Assembly: GCA_964017185.1 (NCBI GenBank)
Contig: OZ024872.1
Coordinates: 63,047,817 to 63,111,816, forward strand
DNA from: Rugalucina vietnamica
Lineage: Eukaryota; Mollusca; Bivalvia; Lucinida; Lucinidae
Direction of reading: 5' to 3'
Length of the DNA stretch: 64,000 nucleotides
Part shown: positions 1 through 14,000 of the stretch, piece by piece
Layout: the number at the start of each line of letters is the position of its first letter
How positions within the stretch are numbered: position 1 is the first letter of the stretch
Position numbers and translations under genes: made by a program
The notes under the pieces: model-generated
Databases searched by the model: none
What the model saw: only the letters and a program-made list of their open reading frames with translations
What the model was told of the DNA's origin: nothing

Positions 1-597
1 GTTCATGCAATATGCATAAGAAACTGTTTATTGCAAGTGGGCCACATTACAGGAAACCTAAATGCACCCGAATGAGATGTTGCTAGTAAAATCACTGCGT
101 GACAACGGAGACTAGCGCGTATTTTAGCATATTGTACAATTTGCTGGCTGCCGCTACCAGTCTCTATTAATTAAGGCTTAATTACCTTGCACTACGAATT
201 TAGAATAGTTTATCTGGGTTTGGTTTCTTATGTTCGTTGTTTTATTTTGTCTTAGCAGTTGTCATGGAAAGGATATGTGGCAAAGCTTTATTTGTTTATG
301 TAGGACCTACATCTGGGAAAGTTCTATTTGTTATATTTTAGAAAGAAGAAAAAATTTTAGCCGAGTCCTAAAATGATATAAATGTATATGTCTACTCCTA
401 TTTAATTAGTGTTCTAATCAAAGTTGAATAATTTTGATTCCGTCGGTTTAAAACGCGTTCTTCGAAGTTCTCAGTAAATCATGAACAGCATGGTAACAAG
501 GAGGAACCGTTTCCAACAAACAGACATGAACGTTTGGAAAAATCATATATGACGGATATTTTTATGATCATTTTCCTGAAGACGCAATATCGGTGTC
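1..597. other. upstream flank of gene 1, no gene seen
   Basis: AT-rich flank 5' of the proposed start codon of the EGF/TSP1 gene. I see no exon, RNA gene or repeat that I can support. It should contain the promoter and 5' UTR of gene 1 if the start at 598 is right, but no convincing TATA box or initiator was identified by eye. Confidence 0.4.
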
Positions 598-3500
598 ATG
601 TTAATATTATGGTCGTTGATGATTTTATTGCTCAGCTTGATCAGATCTCAGAAGTTGGATAAACCAAGAGGACGTAAGTATCATTTGTCATTTTTAAAAA
701 TTATTGACGTTGTTGAAACTTGACGTTATGTACAACCATAAATCATAAAAATAATGCTTTAAAATATGAGCCACCTCATGGGGAAACCAACAATCTACAT
801 AGGCGAAAACAAAGGCACAGATCAGCTTCGCGGTAACCGCGAAGCTGATAAGCGCCTTTGTTTTCGCTACTCGGATAGTACGAGGGGGGTTCAGAAAGTT
901 CTGTCACAGGTGTTATAACTTTGTTAATAGACATAATAGGTTGCTGTATTATACCTTGATTGAAAGGGCTACATTTCTCCTTTATAATGATACCAAAACA
1001 ATGCACGAAAAGAAATAAATACTTCGAAATAGACGCCTTGAAAGACACCAGGGGTAAACCACTGGCACGTTTTCTTAAATTTGTGAATATTATTTAAAGA
1101 AAATCGACTTCGAAAAAATATAATCCATGTAATATATTTTTGAAACATAGATGAATATATCCTGCAAAAATCAAAATCATTCAGCTGAATTTAATTGAGT
1201 TATAGTAAAATGAAATATTGAAATTGGCTTGCTGTACATACATTAAAAATACAGTTTAAATTCAAATGGCATTTATTGACATCTACACGTAGTCCAGTGA
1301 ACTTAAAATGCATTTAACCATTTAATTGTTTCATCCTAGCGTGCTCTATAGTAAACTTATAAAAAAGCAAACACATATAATGGTGCAGCGGTGCCAGAAA
1401 CGCTATAGGGGTACGTATTTTAATGACGTCATATACATTGCTTTATTATAAAGTCAGCATAGCATCGATAACGGCAATTTTTGTCACATTGCTTTTCTAA
1501 ATATATTATTACTTATAACTGTAAAGTTGGAGAAAATTTGATCGGAAGTTATAAAGATATAACGCATGAAACGCACACAATAATATTCACAAATTCAAGA
1601 AAACGTGCCAGTGGTTTTACCCCAGGTGTCTTTCAAGGCATGTATTTCGAAGTATTTATTTCGTTCGTGCATTGTTTTGGTATCATTATAAAGAAGAAAT
1701 GTAGCCCTTTCAATCAAGTTATAATACAGCAACCTATCATGTATATTAACAAAGTTATAACACCTGTGACAAAACTTTCTGAACCCCCCTCGTACAATTC
1801 CTCTTCTACTTAAATCCGAAATTTCAAGCTTCTAGCTCTTTTCTGTGCTTGTACAGGCAGGTTTGTGTCGGACCTGTTCGGAAACCACATTGTTGGTTTT
1901 CCCACGAGGCGGCTCATATGTACATGGCACTACGATGTATTGTAATACATTTGGTATTTAATTACCATGTAGTCTTATTAAGGATACAAGTTTATGAGTA
2001 TAGCTATTCCAGAGCCATGAATTTTGCAAATCATCTTGATTTTAGTTTGGCACTCGGATGGCCGAGGAATAAGGTTCAAATAAGAAAAAAAAAGTTCGTT
2101 TAATAGAGAGCATTGCCCATTACACTTGTACATGTACCAAATATGCTGTGACTTGAATGTTTTTACAACCATACATTGTGTTCTTAGCTTCATAAAAGAG
2201 CGTAGCCAAAAGCAAAAAATCTGCTTAGAGATTGACGTAGGCATAACAATGAGACCTTTACAGTCGTCACACGAAACTGTTCGCAAAATAATAAAAAGAA
2301 TAAAAAATATTGATAGTATATTTACAATATGAGCCACTGCATAAGAAAACCAACAAAATGCTTGGGCGAAAACAAAGGCGCAGATGCAGATCAGCGCCTT
2401 TGTTTTCGCTACACGGATAGTAGAATCCCTCTTCTACTTAAATTCAAATTTTCAAGCTTCTAGCCTGCTTCTGTGACTGTACAGCCCGGTTTGTGTCAGA
2501 CCTGGTCGATGGTTTTCTCACGCACATGCTCATATCATCTTATTTTTCAAAACATTTTCAGCATGGCGGTTGGCGTATAGGGTTTATAACGGTAGCCTGT
2601 ACACCTGGAACTCTGTGACGCTGTATGGCCACAATTCTCTGTGGGACTTGTTCCTTTCCACGGACAGTCACTATCCCTCGGACCCATCATCTTACGAACC
2701 GTTCAAGTCGAGCGTCATCCAAGACTGGGCAGATAACAAGATCAGCGTCCAGGCTGTAAGTAGACTTCATTGAAAATACCCGTATTCGTTCTAATTAGCG
2801 CACATGCTCCAATAAGCGCACACCCTGGTCGTTTCCGAAAAACATGTGCATAAGCGCACACTACTCGACGAGCATATTGATATTTTTCAGCAATTTTACA
2901 CTTATATATTGCATTAAAACTTAATTTTAGCTGATCAAACACCATTTTGAAACGATTGGAACACATATTAAATGCCATCATCATTGTTAATTTCAACAGT
3001 TTACGTGTTATTTACGTTTCCTAGTGTGCGCTTATTAGAATGATATTTTGTTACCTTAACTTTGAGTTAAGCGCACTCCCAGATAGCACGTATACATTGG
3101 CCCTCCATTGGCCCATCGGACGCCGCACGATTGGCCCATGGTTGTAAATCTTGAATGGGCCAACGTAGCGTTTGCTCATCGGCCCATCTTTGGCCCATAA
3201 CACTGGTTCTACATTGGGCCAATCATGGCTAAGGTTTTGCATTTTTTGTTGGCCCATCACTGTTTGAATGTGCTCATTACAAGCTATCGACGATGTATTT
3301 CTATCGCATATGGTCCACTCGGTACAGTTTCTTGATCTGCAGCACCATGTTGACAGTCGAGCTTGGTCTTTTGTCTTTGGAGAAGGTAAACTCTTCATTT
3401 TTCGTTTTCTCTGTGCTGGAATACTTTGACGACTGGTCTTCTGAAAACAAACGAATAAATACAGCACCATGACAAAAACATAAACTAGCCTCATTTATGC

Positions 3501-6500
3501 AACATTTTAACGCATGTATTTTAGCTCATAAAGGAATAGCTGTTAAGGAAATACATGTTAAAACTAAAACCTCTTTGTTGCAACGAAGTATATAAAACAA
3601 TGAAGTATATAATATGAAATCAATTATATTTCTGCCTTTAATAAGATGGAGAAACGAGCTTAATAAGTAATGCAAAATAATAAATAAAACTTACCTTCTA
3701 AACCTCTGTTTCTTAACATGCAAAACTGACTTCTCTAAAATTTCACGCGAAACACCTGTTAATAATTCTCAAATGCCTGAGAAATTTTCTCGTTGCTATG
3801 ACAACTGATCGATGTACTCTTGTACTCTGGCTGGAGCAGCGAAGCAAATAATAAGCCACAATGTTATGATGTTACAGTGAAAAAGGTGTTAACTTTAATT
3901 TTGCTCCCATTGCTTACTAAATATTTACAGAATAGATATACAGTAAATTTAAATGGCCTGGTCAAGTAAGTGCTATTTAAGATAATGGTTTTAAAATCAT
4001 TGATGTTGATTTACATATAAATCATAATAATTATTTTATAATAGATATATAAATTGAAACTATGAGGAGACCGGACTGTTTATTAAGTCTCTTTATTGAA
4101 TAAGATTTAAAGCCAATTAATCGATTACAAATTAACACCAGTCAGTATTTAATCATATACGAATCGGCCAATGATATGCCAACCATCGGCCAACGGAAAG
4201 TGTACACGACAAGTTTTTATTTATTTTCTAAGGCCCCTTTGTATGAGCCTTGTCATACAAGCTCACTACAGTTAACACTTCCCTTATATATATGTCAATT
4301 CGAACTTAAACTATTATGCATCAATGTCATCTAAACTACTAAACTTAAAAAAAAAATCCTATTTCTTTCCCAGCAGGCACACAAAATCAACAAACATTGT
4401 ACAACATCAACTTTTATTACAGTGGCTAACAAATATTGGGTCACTCTTGTTTCTGTGAAAGAAAATCACTTTCATGATCCATTGCAGTAACAGATCGTTT
4501 GCCAAAATTGGGCCAACATCGGCAAATTTTGCATGTAAATGCACTACTACACCAACATTGGCCCAATCATGTACATGCGACCGCAACCAAACGCCAATTA
4601 CCCAATCAATATGCAATGTTGGCCCAATGATATTTGCTATCTGGGCTGTGCACTAATTAGAACGAATGCAATTGCGATCCCGATTCCGTATGGATTGGGC
4701 TGTTGATGGGACGCAAAACTCTTAATTCCACTTTCCTCTATTACCGAAGTGAAACACTTTAATGATGATTGATGATAGTGACATTTTAAACAGAAAAATA
4801 ATGAAGGACAAGATCACTCGTAGAACAGAGATCAGAGATCACAGTACGTTGGTATTGAAACATTCTCTATTTCTCTGTTGTTTTACTACTTCAATTTTTC
4901 TAACAACGGGGTTCTCTTCCAGATCAAACTGTCATTCATCAAGAACAACGCCGAGGAAGCTTTCATAGTATTCAATGGGTTTGGTAGGACGAAATCTACA
5001 TGGTTCAGCTGTGATAATATCCTCTATTCAACTTACACCGACCTACCTAACGCCTACATTGCTGACCAAGTCGATTGCCCCGGAACGTAAGATGAGCCGT
5101 CTCGTGTGAAAACCAGCAATGTTATTTCCGAGCAGGTCCGACACAAACCGGGCTGTACAGTCACAGAAGATGGTTAGAGGTTGGAAATTCTGGATTTAGA
5201 AAGTAGAGGAATTGTAGTATCCGTGTAGCGAAAACAAAGGCGCTGATCAGCTTCGCAGTTACTGCGAAGCTGATCTGCGCCTTTGTTTTCGCCTATGCAG
5301 AGTGTTGGTTTTCCCATGCGGCGGCTTTTTGTATGTTCTCTTTTTATTGTACGCAGCCTATCAGCCACGTTTACGTCAGCTCATGCGTTTACATGAACGA
5401 CATTCCAGTTTGGTTTAAATGTCGCGTTAGTAATATCCGTATGGTTGAAAGTCCAAATGCCTTATTGAAGTACAGGACTACCAAGAATGCTGGAGCCACC
5501 GGTTTAGCACTTTAACAGGAAGAAGAAGAAGAAGAAGAAGAAGAAGAAGAAGAATATAACCTGAGCTGCACCTCCTACATATTTTTTCAGTCCTCTAAAA
5601 AGTGAAATGTAATCAGTCATTTATGCATTATAATCCTTTCGACGTCACAATCAGTATTCTATCTATTTTACAGGACAAATACAGGCTTTCCCTTCAGCAT
5701 CCAGAACAGGACGTTTCTGGATGGCCATTGCTGGGAGACCACCGGCTGGACGGTAGTGGGTGACACCGATCTGACCTGGAGTGTGTGTTCACAGTATGCT
5801 CCACACGATGGCGTAGAACCATACTTCAAGTATTCCAGATTAACATCAGTAGCAAACCTTACCACAGGTACACTTAGGGCAATTATTTTAAGTAAATCTT
5901 ACTACAAGTACACATAAACTGTACATTATACTTTCAAGCAAATCTTACTGCTAGAACACTAAATCTAATAACATGTATTTAAAGCAAAGTTTACTACACG
6001 TATACGTTTGTTGTAACTAATGCTGTCAGAACTTGTGGCCCAACCAATTTGTCTTTCATATAACAATAATATATATATTAACTATGTTCTGCTCAGCAAA
6101 TCTTATTAAAAGTACACTTAGTTTAATTACATGAAGACACTTAGTTTTACTTTTTTAGCAAGTCCTACTATAAGTCACTCAGTTAATTGTTTTTAGCAAA
6201 TTTAGATTAAATATTTTAAGAACTTTTTACTACAAGTACGCAAAGTCTAATTTTAAGCATTTTTAAGGACATCAATAATGATTCCCTTTAATTTCGATGA
6301 AATTTAAAGAAGCAAAGACTAAAACGCAAATGTACTGTTGGTTGTTTAAGTCTTTTATTTTTAAATATCTTGGTATTATAGCCACCCTGCTAATAAGTGC
6401 TGTACGTGGTGGGCATAATCCGCTGCTTTGTTGATGTAACCATACATGTAGTTATTTGAGCCGCCTCATGGGAAAACCAACAATCTGCATAGGCGAAAAC

Positions 6501-9500
6501 AAAGACGCAGATCAGCTTTGCGGTAACCGCGAAGCTGATCATCAGCGCCTTTGTTTTCGCTACTCGGATAGTACAATTCCTCCTCTACTTAAATCCGAAA
6601 TTTCAAGCTTCTAGCTCTTTTCTGAGACTGCACAGACCGGTTTGTGTCGGACCTGGTCGGAAACCATATTGTTGGTTTTTCCCACGAGGTGGCTCAATTT
6701 TGTTTTTCAGAATTAGACACAGCAGAAAGATTAGAAATATATCTCCAAGGTATAAAGTTCTTTTTAAAAATCTCGAATTTTAGGAGGCGATAATAAAATG
6801 CGTATTATAAATGCAAGTTTCTGGCGTGAACTGTTTAAAAAAACAGAGTATTCACCATTTTTGCATTACCTACTGATTCCCAGCTCACCAAAATCAGTAT
6901 TGGAAATACAGGTAACCAAAACCACCCTGACCTCAAGGTCAGGGTGGTTTTGGTTACCTGTTTTTCCAGTATCGATTATTTGTAAGCTGGAAACCAGCCG
7001 AAAATGCAAAATTGATGAATTATTTTCCATTCATTATATTTCCAAAGAATCTCCTTTGCAGAGATCACACTTTCTGGCATTTTGGAGGTTAAATCACATC
7101 TACCGTTATCTCTCTTGAACCGACTCTATTGTAACGAACAGCCGAGCCAAGCCACAGCAAACCCCGTCGATGGAAAAGCATGCTCATCCACCAAGGGTGG
7201 TTTACTGCGCTATATACCTAACACTTACTCTAATCACAAAGTTTCGAGTTTCTAATTTGCATATTACTACCCGCTAATATGCCGCTAATACGTTGCACCA
7301 ACGTATTCTACAAGGGAGACTATCCCGTTACATTACTTCCCCCTCCGAGAAGACTCGCCTCGAGTCTTGGCCTGGGGATTACATGGGTAAGGCAACTCCG
7401 TTCTGGCAGTTGTCATCATCCCACCGCTGCCACCAAATGTAACGAACAGCCGAGCCAAGCCACAGAAAACCCCGTCGGTGGAAAAGCATGCTCATCCACC
7501 AAGGGTGGTTTACTGCGCTATATACCTAACACTTACTCTAATCACAAAGTTTCGAGTTTCTAATTTGCATATTACTACCCGCTAATATGCCGCTAATACG
7601 TTGCACCAACGTATTCTACAAGGGAGACTATCCCGTTACACTATAAACATCCGCCGTCTGGTTTTCAAGTAATCTTATCAAAGGAGCTCTTTTTCAGTAG
7701 TTTGTTTTTGTTTCAGTATGGGACATGGTGTTCAAGGGCATAGATGGGATCAAACCTTCAAATCCTGCTGTCAAGAACCTTACTGATCTGTGGTTGTCAG
7801 ACGCAGCTGAAAACGAGAATGATGCAAGTGTCCTAACATTAACATACTCTCCAGTAAAGATGTTTAAATCAGGCGTCATCAACAGTTGGGGAGCCTATTA
7901 CATCGACACGGTAAGAATGGCGCAGATCAGCTTCGCATATACATCGACACGTTAAGAATGGCGCTGATCAGCTTCGCATATTACATCGACACGGTAAGAA
8001 AGGATCAGCGCCTTTGTTTTCGCTACACGGATAATACAATTCCTCCACTTTCTAAATCCAAAATTTCCAGCCTCCTGCCATCTTCTGTACAATGTAACAT
8101 GTACAGCTCGGTTTGTGTTGGACCTGTTCGTAAACCACGTTGTTTGTTTTCTCATGAGGCAGCCAAGATGTCTATAAAACACTGCAATTCCAGACACTAT
8201 CTGTAACATTGCTAAGGAACACTTATTCTTCAATCAGATGTAGATCTATGCCATTAAATTTATATAAAAAGAAAGAAAGAAAAAAAAATGAAAATAAGGC
8301 ATTTTTAATAACAATACCAGCGTAATAGCATTTTTTCCAGAGCGATACCAGACACGAAAAGCTTTCCTCTTTTTTGTGGTTCAAGTTAATTAAGAAAACC
8401 CGTTGATATCTCTTCTTCAGGTGAAGTATTCTATGTTTGACGGCGGGACAGAGAAGGCGTATGTTGTATTTGATGGGCGAGGATCAGACATTGTATCCTG
8501 GTTTGCTGAGGACAACATTATATATACCAACTATGATATTGATGCTCATAAACCATTGGATGTTTGCTCAATTGACGGGTAACAAAAGTGTTAATAATAT
8601 ATACCAACTATGATAACTATTGGATGTTTGCTCAATTGACGGGTAACAAATAATGTTTTCAATAATACGAGTTAATAGGCAATAATAAGGAATCGAAATA
8701 AATGAACTTTGCAATAGTTTATAAACGCATGGATATTAACAGATTAAAATTGCCACTTTGATGTTAACGTTTACACTAGCCAAAGGACAAAATCTCTCTC
8801 AGGTGTGTCTAAATAGCTGTTAATCGAATATTTATAATCACGGAAATGTGGGATAGAACACATAAGTTTTATACTGAGCCTTGTTTCAGTTGTCAGTGAT
8901 TTACATAATTTGATTTATTCTGAATTCAGAGATTTAAGTAGGCATTGGCAGATCCAGAAAGCAGCAGACCCAGCAGGATGTACAGATACTGATCAGCTGG
9001 GTTGGATGTTGATAAAGGAACCAAGAAATAATGGCACGTGTTCTTGGGATACCAAGCAGGGAAAAGTTAAACCATACTTCCTGTACAATACACAGACAGC
9101 ACCAGCTAACCCAGGTATATATACAATAGGTTTCTTCACATTTGAGCCTGTGCATGAGAAGCTTTTTGACCAATAATTTGGATTTCCGACCAGGTCCGAC
9201 ACAAACCGGGATGTACAGTCACAGAAGATGGATAGAGGCTGGAAATTTTGGATTTAGAAAGTAGAGGAATTGTACTATCCCTGTAGCAAAATCAAAGGCG
9301 CTGATCAGCTTCGCAGTTACTGCGAAGCTGATCTGCGCCTTTGTTTTCGCCAATGCAGATTGATTGTTTTCCCATGCGGCGGCTCATTTTATGAGTCTCT
9401 TTGTCCAGCTATAAAAAGGCCCTAAATAAGGTATGGAAAACAGAATAACAGGAGAATGCTAATTTTATAATACAGCATCAACAAATTCCATGGCTATTTT

Positions 9501-11016
9501 GCAATACATTTATAGGTTTGGTTTGTTGTATAGCAAATAGATCAATAAAATTTCAGAATAAAGACGTCATTTAATGAATGAAGAATAAATATTTAATCAG
9601 GTTTGATACTGATGCTATCAAAAATCAAAAGAAGTTTATGACCATTTGCTTGGAAACACCCAATATGAGCAGTAATTGTGTCTTAAGGTCAGATAGACGT
9701 GATCAATATTTATATCCTTAGTTGCATAAACAATTAAAAAAGAGCTTAAAATTCGGTTCGTAATGTTAGAGTGTCTTGAATTTTAAAATTTCAACTATTG
9801 TTTTTTTTTTCTTTCCTCTGCAGAAAATTTTCAAGTTGCCGAAGTGATGTCGATATTTGTTCATGGTAAGTAGACAAAATGAACAGAGTAAAAACAAAGC
9901 AAATGGCATATACTGATATAATTATAACACCCCTTGTCTACAAAACCAGAATAAGAAATTCTCTATATTGTTTTCTTTCTTTCTTATTTATTTTCTGCAT
10001 AATAATTTTCTGTCTAACTTAACCGAAGGTGGAAAATAAGCGATATCTAAGCCGGTCTCAGCCATCCCTGGTCAATTTATCCTTACTTTTCATAATCAGT
10101 TGAATCATCTATCTAAATACACCCGGTTATTGGATAATGTAAAGCCTTAAATCTATAGTGTCATCATCGCAGTTTCTGTTATATCCACGAGAGTCATTTT
10201 TCGCATGTAGAACTGGTTTGTAAGGGTGACTCTCGTGGATAATCTCAACAGGATGGCGCTTAGCTTTAAAAGTCAGTGCTCAAGGTTCAGTGTCACCTAA
10301 GTCCAGTATATACAATCTGTGGATAGAGAATGGAACATTAAATGAAGATGTCAACGAAGCGAAAAGCCTCCAGGCCGGTACTATGAGTTATAAAGCTGGT
10401 GTGGTGGATATTTGGGACAGTTTGGTTGTCAGAGCGGTAAGGTTTTAGTCACAACGTATACCTATCTTTGACAATTACTTTAAGATTTGGGCTCGTTTAG
10501 AAATACATTTTGTTTCTTTTCAGTTTCATTTCCGTGTTTAAGGTGGTTAATATTGTATCTTCAGTTTGATAACATGTACAATTATAAATTCTTTAAGGCA
10601 TTGAAACTGTTATCATGCAGGTAGAATATAAAAATAAGTAAAAAGAGACAGCTATGTGTCTCACAGAAAGTGAAAGATGGGTGTGGAATGGGCATTGTAT
10701 CTCTAACTTCAAAACTGAAATGTCTGATGCTTAATAAATCGATAGTATAAAGTATTCCGATAATTATAGAAAATAGATAATGCAATATTTTAAATCTTTA
10801 CAGGTTAAAGTAGCTGCCTACAAGAACGGTGTAGAGGATTTCCACATAGTATTTGATGCTCTGGGTAAAACAAGAACCAGTTGGTTTGACTGCTCAAGAA
10901 TTTTATATACGTCAGTCACAGGGCTGGATAGGAGTTCAATAGCCAGCTACACCTGCAGCATTTATGAGTAATTCTAGTTTTATTTTACATATGTTTTTAG
11001 TTTTAAATACAAATAT

Positions 11017-11063
<47 letters not shown>

Positions 11064-14000
11064 ATTACGCATAAAATGCTAAAGAAGTGCACCAATATCT
11101 ATAAAGGTTTCCGGTGAAATGAGACAACCAACTTAATTTTAGTACTGTTGTTTTTATTTCCAGTGCATAATTTCCCCAGTAATGCTATTGTGTTGTATAG
11201 GTACAAGTAGGCAATTGTCAGGAAATGGCACTCCAAACGCCGAGGTTGGAAAAAACTAAATTGACAATTACAGTAGGTACTTATACTAAGAAAATATATC
11301 GTAAACCGAGTAAGCAACTATTTCCCAACAGGTGGCCACTCAGTTACCCACACCTAACTAAAATATGAAAACGCACATAAGGTGCAAACAGCACAAAAAT
11401 TCAACACCAAGACATAAGACAATAAGAACCACAACAGAAGCATCTCCTTGGAACGATCAGTAATATAAAATTACTGGAGGGCTTAAACTAGTTTTACATT
11501 GCCATAACCTCACCCTCAGCTTCTGCAGTGGTTCACTGCAACATTCAGTTAGTTTTTCGGTGCTCGTGGTGAATTTCTTACTAGTCAATGAATCATCAAG
11601 GACAAACAAATAAATCATGATAACCACCATGATGATTTAAAAACGAGGACTAACAGATTCAGTAAGCTGCCCGACGATGGAGATCCCTGGGCGCCCAATA
11701 ACTTACTGAAAATCCGGAGCAAAAGAAAAACACCAGTTGAACCCCGGTGGGCCAAGCAACAGACAAGAAACATCTCTTTGAATGAAATGATGCCTTTAAT
11801 AAAGCCCGCAACAATATAACCTGGAGAGGTATTCATGTTTGCATTATTTTAATCTTTTAATGTTCGCTTTTCAGTTCAGTATCATCTATAAGTTTCCTTA
11901 TTGGAAGAGACCCAACGTGTATACCAATGTCTGCTATAGGCGTGTTTGGTGTGATTGACACGGATAATCCTTGTAGTGCCAGAGTAGACCAACCGCAGTT
12001 TGCTTATTCTGCACAGTACGATGCTTCTATATCAGGTGATGATTGTCTTTCTACATTATGAGGTGTTGTTTTCTCCGAATATTAATTTGATTAACTCTAA
12101 CCACGATAGCTTGTTTTTCTCAATATATTCAACAAAGTTCTATATAATATACCAGGTACACTTGTAGTTTGCGAGGAGGGATTTGATATTGTTTATATCT
12201 TGATCATCTTCTTTTACAGATGTGCCTGCAGGTGGTGTTCAGCTGGCTGATACATTTGCAATCTTCCTTGGTAAGTGAACAATTTTTGAGAAACCTACCA
12301 TTAGATGTTCATGCAGTCGCTTTTCACCCATATATGACAAAGGGTTAACTACTGCGTAGTTTGAAGAATGATAGAAATGTAAAGTACGTACAAACTTTCC
12401 ACATGATTCCAAATTGACAATTTTATAAAACACAATATTTTCTTTGCAGATATGGAGAATTGTTGGGATGGGCTGTGCCATAATGGAGCCACGTGTGATG
12501 ATCGTGCTGGCTACTTCACTTGTTTCTGTGCAGGACTGTATTATGGAGAAACATGCCTAAATAGTAAGAATAACAAAGTTATGAATAGATGACTTGCAGA
12601 TAAAATTAAAATGGCCCAGGTTATGGCAATACATCATAATTAAAATATACGTTTTTTTTCTATTAAAAGACTCATACAATACGCTCATGTATACTGATGT
12701 GCACTTATTACTAGCAATAATGTAAAGAAGTAAACAAACCAGACAATGCTGCAACACTGCGCAAGCAGAGCCCAATTCCCGCCCCAAGTTAACGGTGTGC
12801 TAACACAAAGCTGACACAAAGAGAACAACCCGGTTTATACCTATGCGAAAACAAAGACGCAGATCAGCTGTGCAGTAACTGCACAGCTGATCAGCACATT
12901 TGTTTTCGCTTCTCGGATAGTACATCCCTCTTCTTCTTATATCCAAAATTTGAAGCTTCTAGTCTTCTTCTCTGACTGCAAAGACCGGTTTGTGTCAGAC
13001 CTGTTCGAAAACCCCGAAGACCGTTTTTCTCACGTTGCGGCTCATTTATCTTCTGAGTATGGAGCTCTTTCCCAGGGTATCAAAATGTTTTAATAAAACA
13101 TGTCAGTCCATTAATGAAAAGGTATAAGCAGGCAACTATCAGGAAAAGGCGCAATCAGAAAAAGATTCCCACTCCAAAAACCGAGGCGGGAAAAAACCAA
13201 ACTAACCATAAGGTACTTATTCCATGAATACATTTCGTAAGCCGAATGAGCAGCTATTTTCCCAATAGGTGGCCACTCAGTTACCTAAACTTAACTAAAA
13301 ATATGATAACATACATAAGGCGCCAACAGCACACAAAATTTAAACACCAAGACAAAACAATAAGAACCACCTTGGAACGATCAGTAATATAAAATTAATG
13401 GCGAGCTTAAACCGATTTAACAGGACCCTAACCTCGCTCTCAGCTTCTGCAGTGGTTCATTTATACACAGATATAAACAAGAAACAAGGTAAATCATGTT
13501 AAGAAAAAAAAAACATAATATATGTACCAACATGTAACATGTATAACGGAAAGCTGGGCGAGCAGCTTTTGGACAGAACAAGTAAAATGCAGAGGGCTAA
13601 GAGAACAGCCAAATTATATTCGGGTGGTCACAAAGTCATGCAACATGAAACTCGTAATTTGGATAAATGTGAACCACAACAGCAGTACCGCCTTGGAATG
13701 GTCAGTTATAAATAACTGGGGGGGGGGGGCTTAAACCGGTTTTACAGGATCCTAACTTCACCCTAAGCTTCTGCAGTGGTTCATAACATTTAGTTACTTG
13801 TTCGGTCTTCGTAGTGAATCTCTAACTAGTGATCTAGTGATTGAATCATCATGGACAAACAAATAAATCATGATAAATTCCATGATGAATCAAAAACGAG
13901 GACTCACAGAATGAGTAAGCTGCCTGACGATGGAGATCCCTGGGCGCCCAATAACTTACTAACTCTGGAACAAAAAAACACCAGTTCAACCCCGGTGGGC

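Larger units (their letters stand above)
2562..12270 (+). other. Gene 1 N-terminal region: three copies of an unrecognised three-exon module
   Basis: Exons 2-4, 5-7 and 8-11 encode three related copies of about 170-185 residues (26-209, 210-388, 389-559). Part a has a conserved Trp just before its end (IQDWADNK, INSWGAYY, VDIWDSLV). Part b carries a hydrophobic strand followed by a Trp-Phe pair and an ILYT-type strand (FIVFNGFGRTKSTWF, YVVFDGRGSDIVSWF, HIVFDALGKTRTSWF). Part c has a Cys, a central G-x-D-T-D segment and a second Cys, with a PYFxY sequence near the end in copies 1 and 2. Exon lengths repeat: part a is 194 nt in copy 1 and copy 2 and 188 nt (42+146) in copy 3, where one extra intron splits it. 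Part b is 164, 158 and 164 nt. Exon 12 (12220-12270) is a short linker to the EGF-like exon. I do not recognise the fold; a beta-sandwich is my inference. Confidence 0.7.

Noticed and set aside
776-1813. Two similar open frames on opposite strands (90 and 110 codons)
   Set aside because: They are the same sequence read from the two arms of a foldback element, not genes.
3051-3494. 147-codon open frame on the minus strand
   Set aside because: About half of it is translated TTGGCCCA subrepeats of a mobile element; it has no supporting exons or domain and no codon signal.
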